Of a DNA stretch of 9,036 nucleotides, positions 1 through 6,038 are shown piece after piece. Under the pieces are notes generated by a model. That model was not told where the DNA came from, made no database searches, and was given only the letters and a program-made list of their open reading frames with translations. Position numbers and translations under genes: made by a program. Numbering within the stretch: the first letter of the stretch is position 1; every line of letters starts with the position of its first letter. Origin of the DNA: Dehalococcoidia bacterium (lineage in GTDB: Bacteria > Chloroflexota > Dehalococcoidia > GIF9 > AB-539-J10); the NCBI GenBank assembly GCA_023129815.1, contig JAGMBH010000093.1, positions 1 through 9,036 on the forward strand, written 5' to 3'.

Positions 1-648
1 TTGCTCAGACTTTTACAGGCCAATGTCCATGAAATTGATGGAGATAGGATGGATGTTAATCGGGAAGCGATAAAAGCTGAAAGAGAGGGCTTTGTTTATG
101 TCGGACATTGGTGGAATCCCTATTTTATAGAAGGCGAGAAAACTATGGCTTACGAAGCTTATGAGCAGATAGGTAGTAGTGACTATGTAGTAGTTCCCGT
201 TGGGAGTGGTACCATTTTACTTGGTTTGTATAAAGGGTATCAAGAATTAGTAGAACTCCAAGTTTTAAATAAGGTACCCGAAATTATCGCCGTCCAGGCT
301 TGTGGCTACTCGAAGATATGCAGAGACCTCGGTGCTAAGGAAAGGTGTCTAACTAAATCGAAGCTTGCTGATGGTATAGCTATAGCTGATCCACCGAGGA
401 GACGACAAATAGTAGAGGCAGTGAAAAGGACGAATGGGCATGCCATCATAGTTGAAGATGAGGAAATAAAAGAGTCCTTGGTAGAATTGAGGCGACTTGG
501 CTTTATTGTTGAACCTACCAGCGCAGTGCCTTATGTAGCCTTAAAGCAATCCATAAAAGAGGGTTTCATCAAACCCAAAAGCAAAGTTCTGTTACCCTTA
601 ACAGGTTCTGGGCTGAAATTGGTGGATGAACTTATAGAAATAAGTTAG
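1..648 (+). CDS. Threonine synthase-like PLP-dependent enzyme, C-terminal part (5' truncated by window)
   Basis: This is the last 215 codons of a fold-type II (tryptophan synthase beta superfamily) PLP enzyme. The reading frame is open from base 1, and the TTG there is probably an internal Leu codon rather than the start. The N-terminal part, with the PLP-binding lysine, lies outside the window. Visible hallmarks are a NPYFIEGEKT segment near residues 39-48, a glycine-rich phosphate-binding loop (VPVGSGT, 65-71), an ADGIAIADPP segment (123-132), the EPTSAVP motif (171-177), whose Ser-containing form contacts the PLP pyridine nitrogen in this family, and a C-terminal LTGSGLK (200-206) typical of threonine synthase. 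Threonine synthase converts O-phosphohomoserine to threonine. A threonine dehydratase or other paralogue cannot be excluded without the N-terminus. It lies 14 nt before an aminotransferase gene, which suggests co-transcription. Confidence 0.8.
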   Translation: MLRLLQANVHEIDGDRMDVNREAIKAEREGFVYVGHWWNPYFIEGEKTMAYEAYEQIGSSDYVVVPVGSGTILLGLYKGYQELVELQVLNKVPEIIAVQACGYSKICRDLGAKERCLTKSKLADGIAIADPPRRRQIVEAVKRTNGHAIIVEDEEIKESLVELRRLGFIVEPTSAVPYVALKQSIKEGFIKPKSKVLLPLTGSGLKLVDELIEIS

Positions 649-653
649 GGAGG
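647..653 (+). promoter_or_regulatory. Ribosome binding site of the aminotransferase gene
   Basis: AGGGAGG overlaps the stop codon of the upstream PLP enzyme and lies 9 nt before the ATG at 663. It is a good Shine-Dalgarno match at normal spacing, supports that start, and suggests translational coupling of the two genes. Confidence 0.7.
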
Positions 654-662
654 CAAACTAAG

Positions 663-1874
663 ATGGCGCCACTTATAAGTAAGTTAGGAGGGGGGATAAA
701 GCCCTCGGCGACTCTTCGCTTAATGGAGGAGGTAAGCTCTCTAGAAAAAGAGTATGGCTTTAAAATTATAGATCTCACTTCTGGACAGCCAGATAGAGGT
801 CCCACTGAAGATGTTTTAGCAGCTCTTTTCGAGGGAGGCAAGCTCAGCAGATATGGACCGGTGCAAGGTGACCCCGAGTTAAGGGAAATATTGTCGGGAG
901 TAATAAATAAAGAAATTGGCGTGAGGTATGACCCCCAAGATATAGCAATTACCGTTGGGGCGAAAGGTGGCCTAGACATATTGATGAGGGTTTTACTTGA
1001 GCCAGGAGAGAGTATGGGGATTATGACTCCATTCTGGGTTACCTACCCCGAATCTGTGAAAATAGCCTATGGTATCCCTTGTTTTCTGGGATCGGATGGA
1101 GGTCTGAGACCAAATCCAGAAAAATTACGGAGAGAAATAGAAGCTAAGAACATAAAGGTGTTGCTCTATAGCTCACCGTGCAATCCTTCGGGCGTTGTTT
1201 ATACCAAGGATGAGCTAGAGGAAATAGCCAAGATTGTGAAAGAAAAAGATATATGGGTTATAGCTGATGAAATTTACAATAAGTTTCTCTTTGACGGTAA
1301 AAAGCATGAGAGCATATTGTCAATCGAAGGCATGAGAGATAATGCCATATTGGTTGATGGCCCGTCTAAGAGACTTGGTGTTCCTGGTTGGAGATTGGGA
1401 TATGTTGCTGGCCCCAGTGAAGTTATCAAAGCACTAACAAAATTGCAAGGGCATGTCAATTCTGGGACTTCGCGGCCGGCTCAATATGCTATGCGTGTCG
1501 CTTACACTAGCCAGAAAGCTAAGGAAGCTACTGATGACATGAGACAAAGATATGAAAGGAATAGAAATATTTTTGTCAAGGGCTTGAATGAGATTGATGG
1601 CATTAGTTGCATTAAGCCAGAAGGGGCATTTTACGCCTTTCCTAGCATCGATAATTTCTTTGGCTCCAAATATGAATTTGCCGGTAAGGAATTCCCGATA
1701 AGAAGTTCTGTAGATTTTCGCAATTTTTTGTTAAGAAAGGCACAAGTAGCTGGAGTTGAAGGTGCTCCATTTGGGATGGATAGCCATATTAGATTTTCCC
1801 TAGCAACCGGGGAAGAAAATATTGTAAATGCACTGAATTATATCAACCATGCGATGAAGGAGTTACACTTATAG
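663..1874 (+). CDS. Class I/II pyridoxal-phosphate aminotransferase (aspartate aminotransferase-like)
   Basis: This is a complete 403-aa fold-type I aminotransferase, about the usual family length, and presumably cytosolic. Visible motifs are LTSGQPD (38-44) near the N-terminus, the YGPVQG segment (64-69), NPSG (174-177) with the PLP-contacting Asn, ADEIY (201-205) with the Asp that pairs with the pyridine nitrogen and a Tyr to the PLP oxygen, and SKRLGVPGWRLGY (235-247), where K236 should form the Schiff base. HIRFSLA (375-381) supplies the Arg expected to bind the substrate alpha-carboxylate. It transfers an amino group between an amino acid and a 2-oxo acid. The amino donor cannot be fixed from sequence; aspartate or an aromatic or branched amino acid is possible. 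The preceding threonine synthase-like gene suggests a role in aspartate-family or related amino-acid metabolism. The ATG start is supported by the Shine-Dalgarno sequence at 647-653. Expected chemistry: confident; exact substrate: unknown. Confidence 0.88.
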   Translation: MAPLISKLGGGIKPSATLRLMEEVSSLEKEYGFKIIDLTSGQPDRGPTEDVLAALFEGGKLSRYGPVQGDPELREILSGVINKEIGVRYDPQDIAITVGAKGGLDILMRVLLEPGESMGIMTPFWVTYPESVKIAYGIPCFLGSDGGLRPNPEKLRREIEAKNIKVLLYSSPCNPSGVVYTKDELEEIAKIVKEKDIWVIADEIYNKFLFDGKKHESILSIEGMRDNAILVDGPSKRLGVPGWRLGYVAGPSEVIKALTKLQGHVNSGTSRPAQYAMRVAYTSQKAKEATDDMRQRYERNRNIFVKGLNEIDGISCIKPEGAFYAFPSIDNFFGSKYEFAGKEFPIRSSVDFRNFLLRKAQVAGVEGAPFGMDSHIRFSLATGEENIVNALNYINHAMKELHL

Positions 1875-1917
1875 CTTTTGCAGTCAGTAAAATTCCCAGT
1901 TTTGCTAACCTCCATCT

Positions 1918-1946
1918 TTATCAATCAATCTCTATTATGTTACACT
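1918..1946 (+). promoter_or_regulatory. Possible weak sigma-70-type promoter for tRNA-Arg/rpsB
   Basis: TTATCA (1918-1923) and TACACT (1941-1946) are separated by 17 nt. Each matches four of six consensus bases, and a start near 1953 would fall just before the tRNA 5' end at 1957. The surrounding 82-nt spacer is the largest intergenic gap in the window and the only obvious place for a promoter before rpsB. The match is weak and could be chance in AT-rich DNA. Confidence 0.3.
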
Positions 1947-1956
1947 TAATCTAGAT

Positions 1957-2030
1957 GTCCCTGTAGCTCAGCTGGATAGAGCGGCTGCCTTCTAAGCAGC
2001 GGGTCGTGGGTTCGAATCCCTCCAGGGACG
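1957..2030 (+). tRNA. tRNA-Arg (anticodon TCT)
   Basis: The 74-nt sequence folds as a cloverleaf. The acceptor stem pairs GTCCCTG (1957-1963) with CAGGGAC (2023-2029), with discriminator G2030. The D stem is GCTC/GAGC (1966-1969 with 1979-1982). The anticodon stem GCTGC/GCAGC (1984-1988 with 1996-2000) closes the loop CTTCTAA, so the anticodon is TCT at 1991-1993, reading AGA (and AGG by wobble). The T loop is TTCGAAT (2011-2017). The T stem has a T-T mismatch (2007 with 2021), otherwise all stems pair. CCA is not encoded, so it must be added by the nucleotidyltransferase. Only 29 nt separate it from the rpsB start, with no room for a separate promoter, so the tRNA is probably excised from the leader of the ribosomal-protein transcript. 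Confidence 0.95.
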
Positions 2031-2041
2031 CGGCAGATTTG

Positions 2042-2048
2042 AAAGGGG
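2042..2048 (+). promoter_or_regulatory. Ribosome binding site of rpsB
   Basis: AAAGGGG lies 11 nt before the ATG at 2060. It decides between that start and an in-frame upstream GTG at 2006, which falls inside the tRNA-Arg T arm and is therefore not credible. Confidence 0.55.
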
Positions 2049-2059
2049 TTAGAAGAATA

Positions 2060-2848
2060 ATGGAAAATCCGTCAGTAAAAGAACTTCTGGAAGCGGGGGC
2101 TCACTTTGGTCATCCGGCTAGCTATTGGCACCCTAAGATGAGAAAATATATCTTTACCCAGCGCAACGGAATACATATCATTGATTTAGAAAAGACAGTT
2201 ACGATGTTAGACGAGGCATGTGCCTTTGCCCGAGACCTAGCAGCCAGCGGGCAAATTATCCTCTTTGTCGGCACTAAGAAACAAGCCCAGCAAGTGATAG
2301 AGGAAGAAGCTAAAAGATGTGCCATGCATTATGTCAATCAAAGGTGGCTTGGAGGAATGCTAACTAATTTTGCCACTATACAAGCTCGGATTGATTATCT
2401 GGTTCGTTTGGAAGATAAGAGAGAGAAAGGCGAGTTCGATCAGTTATCTAAGAAAGAAAGGGTGAAATTAGAAAAGAAAATCTTGAGGTTAAATGAACAA
2501 ATGGGTGGTTTTAAGGAAATGACTGCTCTCCCTGGAGCTCTTTTCATCGCTGACCCTATTAAGGACAAAATTGCCTTTGCTGAGGCCAAAAAACTGGATA
2601 TTCCTGTAATAGCCATCGCAGATACTAATTGTAATCCCGATAATATTGATTACCCCATCCCCGCTAACGATGATGCTATCAAAGCAATCAAACTGATTTG
2701 TGCCAGAATAGCTGATGCCATAATTGAAGGCAAAGGAATACAAACTTCTGAAGAAGTAGAGGCTGCTGGGTTACCATCCGCCGAGACAGAAGAGCCCGTC
2801 GAAATTTTAGGTTCTTACACCTTTAATCCGGAGGAGGATCAACCCTAG
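2060..2848 (+). CDS. rpsB: 30S ribosomal protein S2
   Basis: This 262-aa protein is a full-length bacterial S2, which sits at the head-body junction of the small subunit and is needed for S1 binding and start-site selection. Family hallmarks are the N-terminal VKELLEAGAHFGH (6-18), KYIFTQRNGIHIIDLEKT (29-46), FVGTKKQAQ (69-77), VNQRWLGGMLTN (92-103) and the C-terminal LPGALFIADPIKD...IPVIAIADTNCNPD (157 onward). The stretch after GH reads PASYWHPKM, where many homologues have QTRRWNPKM. A lysine- and glutamate-rich helical insertion around residues 118-147 is the coiled-coil protrusion typical of S2. The tail (about 230-262) is acidic and probably disordered. The start follows the Shine-Dalgarno at 2042-2048. 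tsf starts 9 nt downstream, the usual S2/EF-Ts pairing. Confidence 0.97.
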   Translation: MENPSVKELLEAGAHFGHPASYWHPKMRKYIFTQRNGIHIIDLEKTVTMLDEACAFARDLAASGQIILFVGTKKQAQQVIEEEAKRCAMHYVNQRWLGGMLTNFATIQARIDYLVRLEDKREKGEFDQLSKKERVKLEKKILRLNEQMGGFKEMTALPGALFIADPIKDKIAFAEAKKLDIPVIAIADTNCNPDNIDYPIPANDDAIKAIKLICARIADAIIEGKGIQTSEEVEAAGLPSAETEEPVEILGSYTFNPEEDQP

Positions 2849-2851
2849 GTT
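2830..2851 (+). promoter_or_regulatory. Strong Shine-Dalgarno plus small hairpin ahead of tsf
   Basis: GGAGGAGG (2830-2837), inside the rpsB 3' end, is the only good ribosome binding site for tsf but lies 20 nt before its ATG at 2858. Between them AACC (2841-2844) can pair with GGTT (2848-2851) across a 3-nt loop. Folding out these 11 nt would leave 9 nt between Shine-Dalgarno and start. The stem is only 4 bp, so the bridging role is inference. Confidence 0.35.
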
Positions 2852-2857
2852 ATTTGA

Positions 2858-3361
2858 ATGAGGGTATCAACCAAGGCTATTAAAGAGGTAAGAGGCAGAA
2901 CTGAAGCTGGTATACTTGAGTGTAAGGATGCTTTGCTAGCGGCAGGTGGAGATATAGAAAAGGCAGTCAAAGTTTTGAAATGCCGTGGGCTAGTAATTGC
3001 GGGAAAAAAGGCAGAGCGTATTGCCAATGAAGGAGTAATTGAAGCTTACGTCCATCACACTGGGCGGGTAGGAGCATTAGTAGAGCTAAACTGTGAAACT
3101 GATTTTGTGGCTCGCACGGATGAATTTAGACAGCTTGCTCACAACTTAGCCATGCAAGTAGCTGCTACATCTCCACAGTTTATCACCGCGGCAGAAATCC
3201 CAGCAGGGGCGGAGTTAGAGCCTCAAGAAGCTTGTCTCCTTCTCCAGCCCTTTATCAAAGAGTTCGATAAGACTGTAGAGGAAATTATCGCCGAAACAAT
3301 AGCTAAAGTGGGCGAGAATATAAAGGTGCGCCAGTTTGCTAGATTTGAACTCGGCTGTTAG
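2858..3361 (+). CDS. tsf: Elongation factor Ts, short form
   Basis: This 167-aa protein is the guanine-nucleotide exchange factor that releases GDP from EF-Tu in the cytosol. The N-terminal UBA-like domain is clear (about 1-42: KEVRGRTEAGILECKDALLAAGGDIEKAVKVL), followed by the core with ELNCETDFVAR (76-86), whose TDFVA motif contacts the EF-Tu nucleotide-binding region. It is much shorter than the 283-aa E. coli protein: it lacks most of the second core subdomain and the coiled-coil insert. It ends with the conserved GENIKVRQFARFE-like segment (152-164), so it is a natural compact form and not a truncation. The usual RTGAG motif reads RTEAG (14-18). An in-frame TGA directly before the ATG makes 2858 the first possible start. 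pyrH, which often follows tsf, is not here. Confidence 0.95.
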   Translation: MRVSTKAIKEVRGRTEAGILECKDALLAAGGDIEKAVKVLKCRGLVIAGKKAERIANEGVIEAYVHHTGRVGALVELNCETDFVARTDEFRQLAHNLAMQVAATSPQFITAAEIPAGAELEPQEACLLLQPFIKEFDKTVEEIIAETIAKVGENIKVRQFARFELGC

Positions 3362-3395
3362 CTATTGGCGTTCTTGTCTTTACTGATAACCGAGC

Positions 3396-3953
3396 ATGGT
3401 AGAAGAAATACTTATCGAACTGAACTCAAAAATGCAAAAGGCTGTTGATGGCTTAGCCCGTGAGTTAACTATTATCCGCACTGGACGAGCTAACCCAGCG
3501 ATAGTTGAGAATATTATGGTTGATTATCACGGCGCGCTTATTCCCATCCACCAGATTGCCACTATATCTGTGCCTGAGGCTAATTTAATTGTTATCCAAC
3601 CTTGGGATCGTACCTCATTACGTAATATCGAGAAAGCTATTCTTAAAGCTGATATCGGCCTTAATCCTCTAAATGACAGCAATGTAATTCGGGTGGTCAT
3701 TCCTCCCCTAAGTGAGGAACATCGCATAAAGCTAGCCAAATTGGTGTCTAAAAGAATAGAGGAGCGGCGAGTAGTATTACGCAATATAAGGCGAGACAGC
3801 ATCGCAAAATTAAGACAAATGGAGAAAAATAAGGAAATATCACAAGACAAGCTTGAGGATTCTATTAAACAAGTCGATAAGATTAGCGAGAGCTTTATAA
3901 ACAAAGCAAACGAAATAGGTCAGAAAAAGGAAAAGGAGATAAGGGAAGAATAA
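3396..3953 (+). CDS. frr: Ribosome recycling factor
   Basis: This 185-aa protein has the standard RRF length. With EF-G it splits the post-termination ribosome so it can start again. Signature segments are ELTIIRTGRANPAIVENIMVDYHG (22 onward), where the Arg-rich RTGRANP region belongs to domain I, then ISVPEANLIVIQPWD (57-71), GLNPLNDSNVIRVVIPPLSEEHR (domain II and hinge, about 89-111) and RNIRRDSIAKLRQMEKNKEIS (about 129 onward). The C-terminal half is a charged helix that completes the three-helix bundle. A TAA in frame at 3387-3389 leaves ATG 3396 as the first start. No Shine-Dalgarno is visible in the preceding 20 nt, so initiation is probably weak or coupled to tsf. The 34-nt spacer to tsf replaces the pyrH gene usual at this position. 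Confidence 0.97.
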   Translation: MVEEILIELNSKMQKAVDGLARELTIIRTGRANPAIVENIMVDYHGALIPIHQIATISVPEANLIVIQPWDRTSLRNIEKAILKADIGLNPLNDSNVIRVVIPPLSEEHRIKLAKLVSKRIEERRVVLRNIRRDSIAKLRQMEKNKEISQDKLEDSIKQVDKISESFINKANEIGQKKEKEIREE

Positions 3954-3987
3954 TCTACAGCGGCATGAAAGCTGATAAAATTGACTT

Positions 3988-4788
3988 ATGCTTAAGCAAA
4001 GGATTTTCACTGCTGCTGTAGGTGTACCTCTCATCATTTTCGCTGTTTGGTTTGGCGATCCTTGGTTTAGCCTTCTTATCGCTGCCGTAGTATTGCTCGG
4101 CACCTTTGAGTTTTATCACATGTCTACTGACCTCACTAAGAGACATCCCTTAACTTATTTTGGCTTGTCATGGGCACTGGTACTCGCCCTGAGCCCTCAC
4201 TATGCAAATATATTACCTATAGTTATGACAGCCGCTGTAGTGATTTCTCTAGTCTGGCTGTTACGACTCTCACCTCAGAAAAAAGCATTCTATGATTGGG
4301 CTTGGCTAGTAGCTGGCGTTCTTTATGTAGGGTGGATGCTCAGTTACTGGGTCAACTTGCGCATTTTAGAAGATGGGAAAGGTTGGGTTTACTTGGCACT
4401 ACTCACTACGTTTGCCAATGACACGGGCGCCTTTTTTGTTGGAAGAGCATGGGGCAAGCACAAGCTAGCCTCTGCTATAAGCCCAGGTAAAACTTGGGAA
4501 GGAGCCTTGGGTGGCTTCGTAAGCGCTATTATAGTTGCTGTAGCAATATCCAAGATTCCTGTCCTTTTTTCTCATTCACTCCTTGGATACTGGCAAGCCA
4601 TGCTCCTAGGCTGCCTTATTAGCCTCTTTGCTCAACTTGGTGACTTGGTTGAATCTTTGCTCAAACGTAACATGGGGGTGAAAGAGTCAGGCAAGCTGTT
4701 GCCAGGGCATGGTGGTATTCTTGACCGCTTTGACAGCCTTATTTTTGTCGGGGCAATGGTATACTATTATGTAATATGGACCGTGTAA
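3988..4788 (+). CDS. cdsA: Phosphatidate cytidylyltransferase (CDP-diacylglycerol synthase)
   Basis: This 266-aa polytopic membrane enzyme makes CDP-diacylglycerol from CTP and phosphatidic acid, the branch point to all bacterial phospholipids. The hydrophobic N-terminal half holds several membrane helices (starting near residues 5-22, 26-42, 57-70, 76-92 and 103-120), with others at about 172-190, 203-218 and 250-265. The family signature is near the C-terminus: GDLVESLLKR (218-227) then PGHGGILDRFDS (239-250). D219 and D246 match the two metal-centre aspartates known from the Thermotoga enzyme. The signature position usually occupied by Asp after Lys (KD) is Glu here (K232, E233). An in-frame TGA at 3982-3984 fixes ATG 3988 as the first start; no Shine-Dalgarno is seen. 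The 3' end overlaps dxr by 13 nt. uppS, often found between frr and cdsA, is missing. Confidence 0.94.
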   Translation: MLKQRIFTAAVGVPLIIFAVWFGDPWFSLLIAAVVLLGTFEFYHMSTDLTKRHPLTYFGLSWALVLALSPHYANILPIVMTAAVVISLVWLLRLSPQKKAFYDWAWLVAGVLYVGWMLSYWVNLRILEDGKGWVYLALLTTFANDTGAFFVGRAWGKHKLASAISPGKTWEGALGGFVSAIIVAVAISKIPVLFSHSLLGYWQAMLLGCLISLFAQLGDLVESLLKRNMGVKESGKLLPGHGGILDRFDSLIFVGAMVYYYVIWTV

Positions 4789-6035
4789 AGAAAATAGCTA
4801 TCTTAGGTTCAACGGGTTCCATAGGGCGGCAAGCTCTGGATGTGATACGTGCCCTTTCTGTTAGATTTCAGGTGGTAGGTTTAGCCGGGGGTAAAAATCT
4901 CAAGCTTCTGGAAAAGCAAATAGCCAAATTTCAACCTGAGATGTTTTATTCCTCAGTCGAGCCTGACTTTACCTATAGAGGCGAATTCTTATCCATGGAA
5001 CAAATAGCCAGCCATCCAGATGTTGATCTGGTCATCATAGCCACTTCAGGCAAAGCAGGGTTGTATCCTACTTTAGCAGCTCTAAAGGCAGGCAAAACAG
5101 TAGCTTTAGCCAACAAGGAAGTATTGGTGATGGCGGGGGAAATTATCGTTCGTGAGGCTAAAAGCTATCAAGCTCAAATTCTGCCTATTGATAGTGAGCT
5201 TAGTGCTATCTGGCAATGCTTGCAAGGGGAGGAAAATAAACCACAAAGAATTTTTTTAACTGCTTCTGGTGGGCCTTTCTACCACTATTCCCAGCCGGAA
5301 TTAAGAAAAGTAACGGTAGAGCAAGCCCTTCATCACCCTACCTGGAAAATGGGGAGGAAGATCACTATTGACTCGGCCACGCTTCTGAATAAAGGAGCAG
5401 AGGCTATTGAAGCTCATTGGCTTTTCGCTATTCCTTTTGAGAGCATTGAGATATTAATTCATCCACAAAGTATCATTCACTCCATGGTAGAGTTTATGGA
5501 CGGTTCAATAAAAGCGCAGCTCAGCTTTCCTGATATGAGGTTGCCCATCCAATATGCCCTTTGTTATCCTGAGAGGTTGCCCAATTCAGAGCTACCACGC
5601 CTCAACTGGAACAAAATCCAATCTCTAAACTTCGAGCCAGTAGAGCAAAACAGATTTCCTTGTCTTAAATTGGCGCTGGATGCAGGTAAGCAAGGAGGAA
5701 CTTATCCTGCAGTGCTTTGTGCTGCCGATGAAGTGGCCGTAGGGCTTTTTCTTAACAAGCGTATAAGCTTTACTGATATAGCTAGAATAGTGCAAGAAAC
5801 ATTGGAACAGCATCGGGGCATTGCTCAGCCATCCTTGGAAGAAATTCTAGTTGCCGATGCTTGGGCAAGGGAATATGTTAAACGTCTTTTCATTTGTTAT
5901 GGCAAGGCTTATCCTGCCCCCGAGTCCTTCGCTTCCTGTCATTCTGAGGGAGCGAAGCGACCGAAAAATCTCTCCCAGGGTAAACTCCGCGAAGGGGAAG
6001 AAACTCGACGAAGCAATTTCAGGCCAGTGGGATAA
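4776..6035 (+). CDS. dxr: 1-deoxy-D-xylulose 5-phosphate reductoisomerase with repeat-derived C-terminal extension
   Basis: Dxr converts 1-deoxy-D-xylulose 5-phosphate to 2-C-methyl-D-erythritol 4-phosphate with NADPH, the first committed step of the MEP isoprenoid pathway, in the cytosol. The NADPH-binding Rossmann motif is GSTGSIG (11-17). ALANKEVLVMAG (110-121) follows. Metal ligands are expected at D139 and E141 (PIDSE) and E209 (NKGAEAIE). ASGGPF (163-168), HHPTWKMG (186-193) and IHPQSIIHSMVE (228-239) are family hallmarks. The recognisable fold ends near F372. The remaining 47 residues are low in family resemblance and come from repeat-like palindromic DNA (about 5925-6030), so the 419-aa product is longer than the usual 380-400. 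The ATG lies inside cdsA (13-nt overlap), with no Shine-Dalgarno, so translation is likely coupled. rseP follows after 3 nt. Confidence 0.95.
   Translation: MDRVKKIAILGSTGSIGRQALDVIRALSVRFQVVGLAGGKNLKLLEKQIAKFQPEMFYSSVEPDFTYRGEFLSMEQIASHPDVDLVIIATSGKAGLYPTLAALKAGKTVALANKEVLVMAGEIIVREAKSYQAQILPIDSELSAIWQCLQGEENKPQRIFLTASGGPFYHYSQPELRKVTVEQALHHPTWKMGRKITIDSATLLNKGAEAIEAHWLFAIPFESIEILIHPQSIIHSMVEFMDGSIKAQLSFPDMRLPIQYALCYPERLPNSELPRLNWNKIQSLNFEPVEQNRFPCLKLALDAGKQGGTYPAVLCAADEVAVGLFLNKRISFTDIARIVQETLEQHRGIAQPSLEEILVADAWAREYVKRLFICYGKAYPAPESFASCHSEGAKRPKNLSQGKLREGEETRRSNFRPVG
5925..6030 (+). repeat. Repeat-like palindromic element within the dxr 3' end (boundaries approximate)
   Basis: The block from about 5934 reads CCTGTCATTCTGAGGGAGCG, then GAAGCGACCGAAAAATCTC. 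I recognise this from memory as a short dispersed repeat frequent in environmental bacterial genomes; its reverse strand reads IFRSLRSLRMTG when translated. A near-perfect hairpin lies at its left edge: 5927-5937 pairs with 5947-5957 (11 bp, one G-T) around a 9-nt loop. The rest, up to about 6030, may belong to the same element or may simply be gene tail. No transposase is nearby, so any mobility would have to be supplied in trans. Only one copy of the core is in this window, so its dispersed nature is not shown here. Confidence 0.6.
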
Positions 6036-6038
6036 AAG

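Noticed and set aside
632..979. Minus-strand 115-codon ORF opposite the aminotransferase start
   Set aside because: It lies wholly against a well-supported gene, has no start signal and no family resemblance.
1875..1956. Terminator after the aminotransferase gene
   Set aside because: I found no clean GC-rich stem followed by T residues in the 82-nt spacer, so termination here cannot be supported.
2006..2059. In-frame GTG extension that would add 18 residues to S2
   Set aside because: It starts inside the tRNA-Arg T arm, the added residues do not resemble S2, and the ATG at 2060 has its own Shine-Dalgarno and matches the family N-terminus.
3965..4021. 18-codon ORF between frr and cdsA overlapping the cdsA start
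   Set aside because: No Shine-Dalgarno, no recognisable product, and most of it overlaps cdsA in another frame; a leader peptide cannot be supported from one sequence.
5949..5976. Possible terminator stem GGGAG/CTCCC in the dxr tail
   Set aside because: Only 5 bp with a long loop and no T run; it also competes with the better 11-bp hairpin, and the operon continues downstream.
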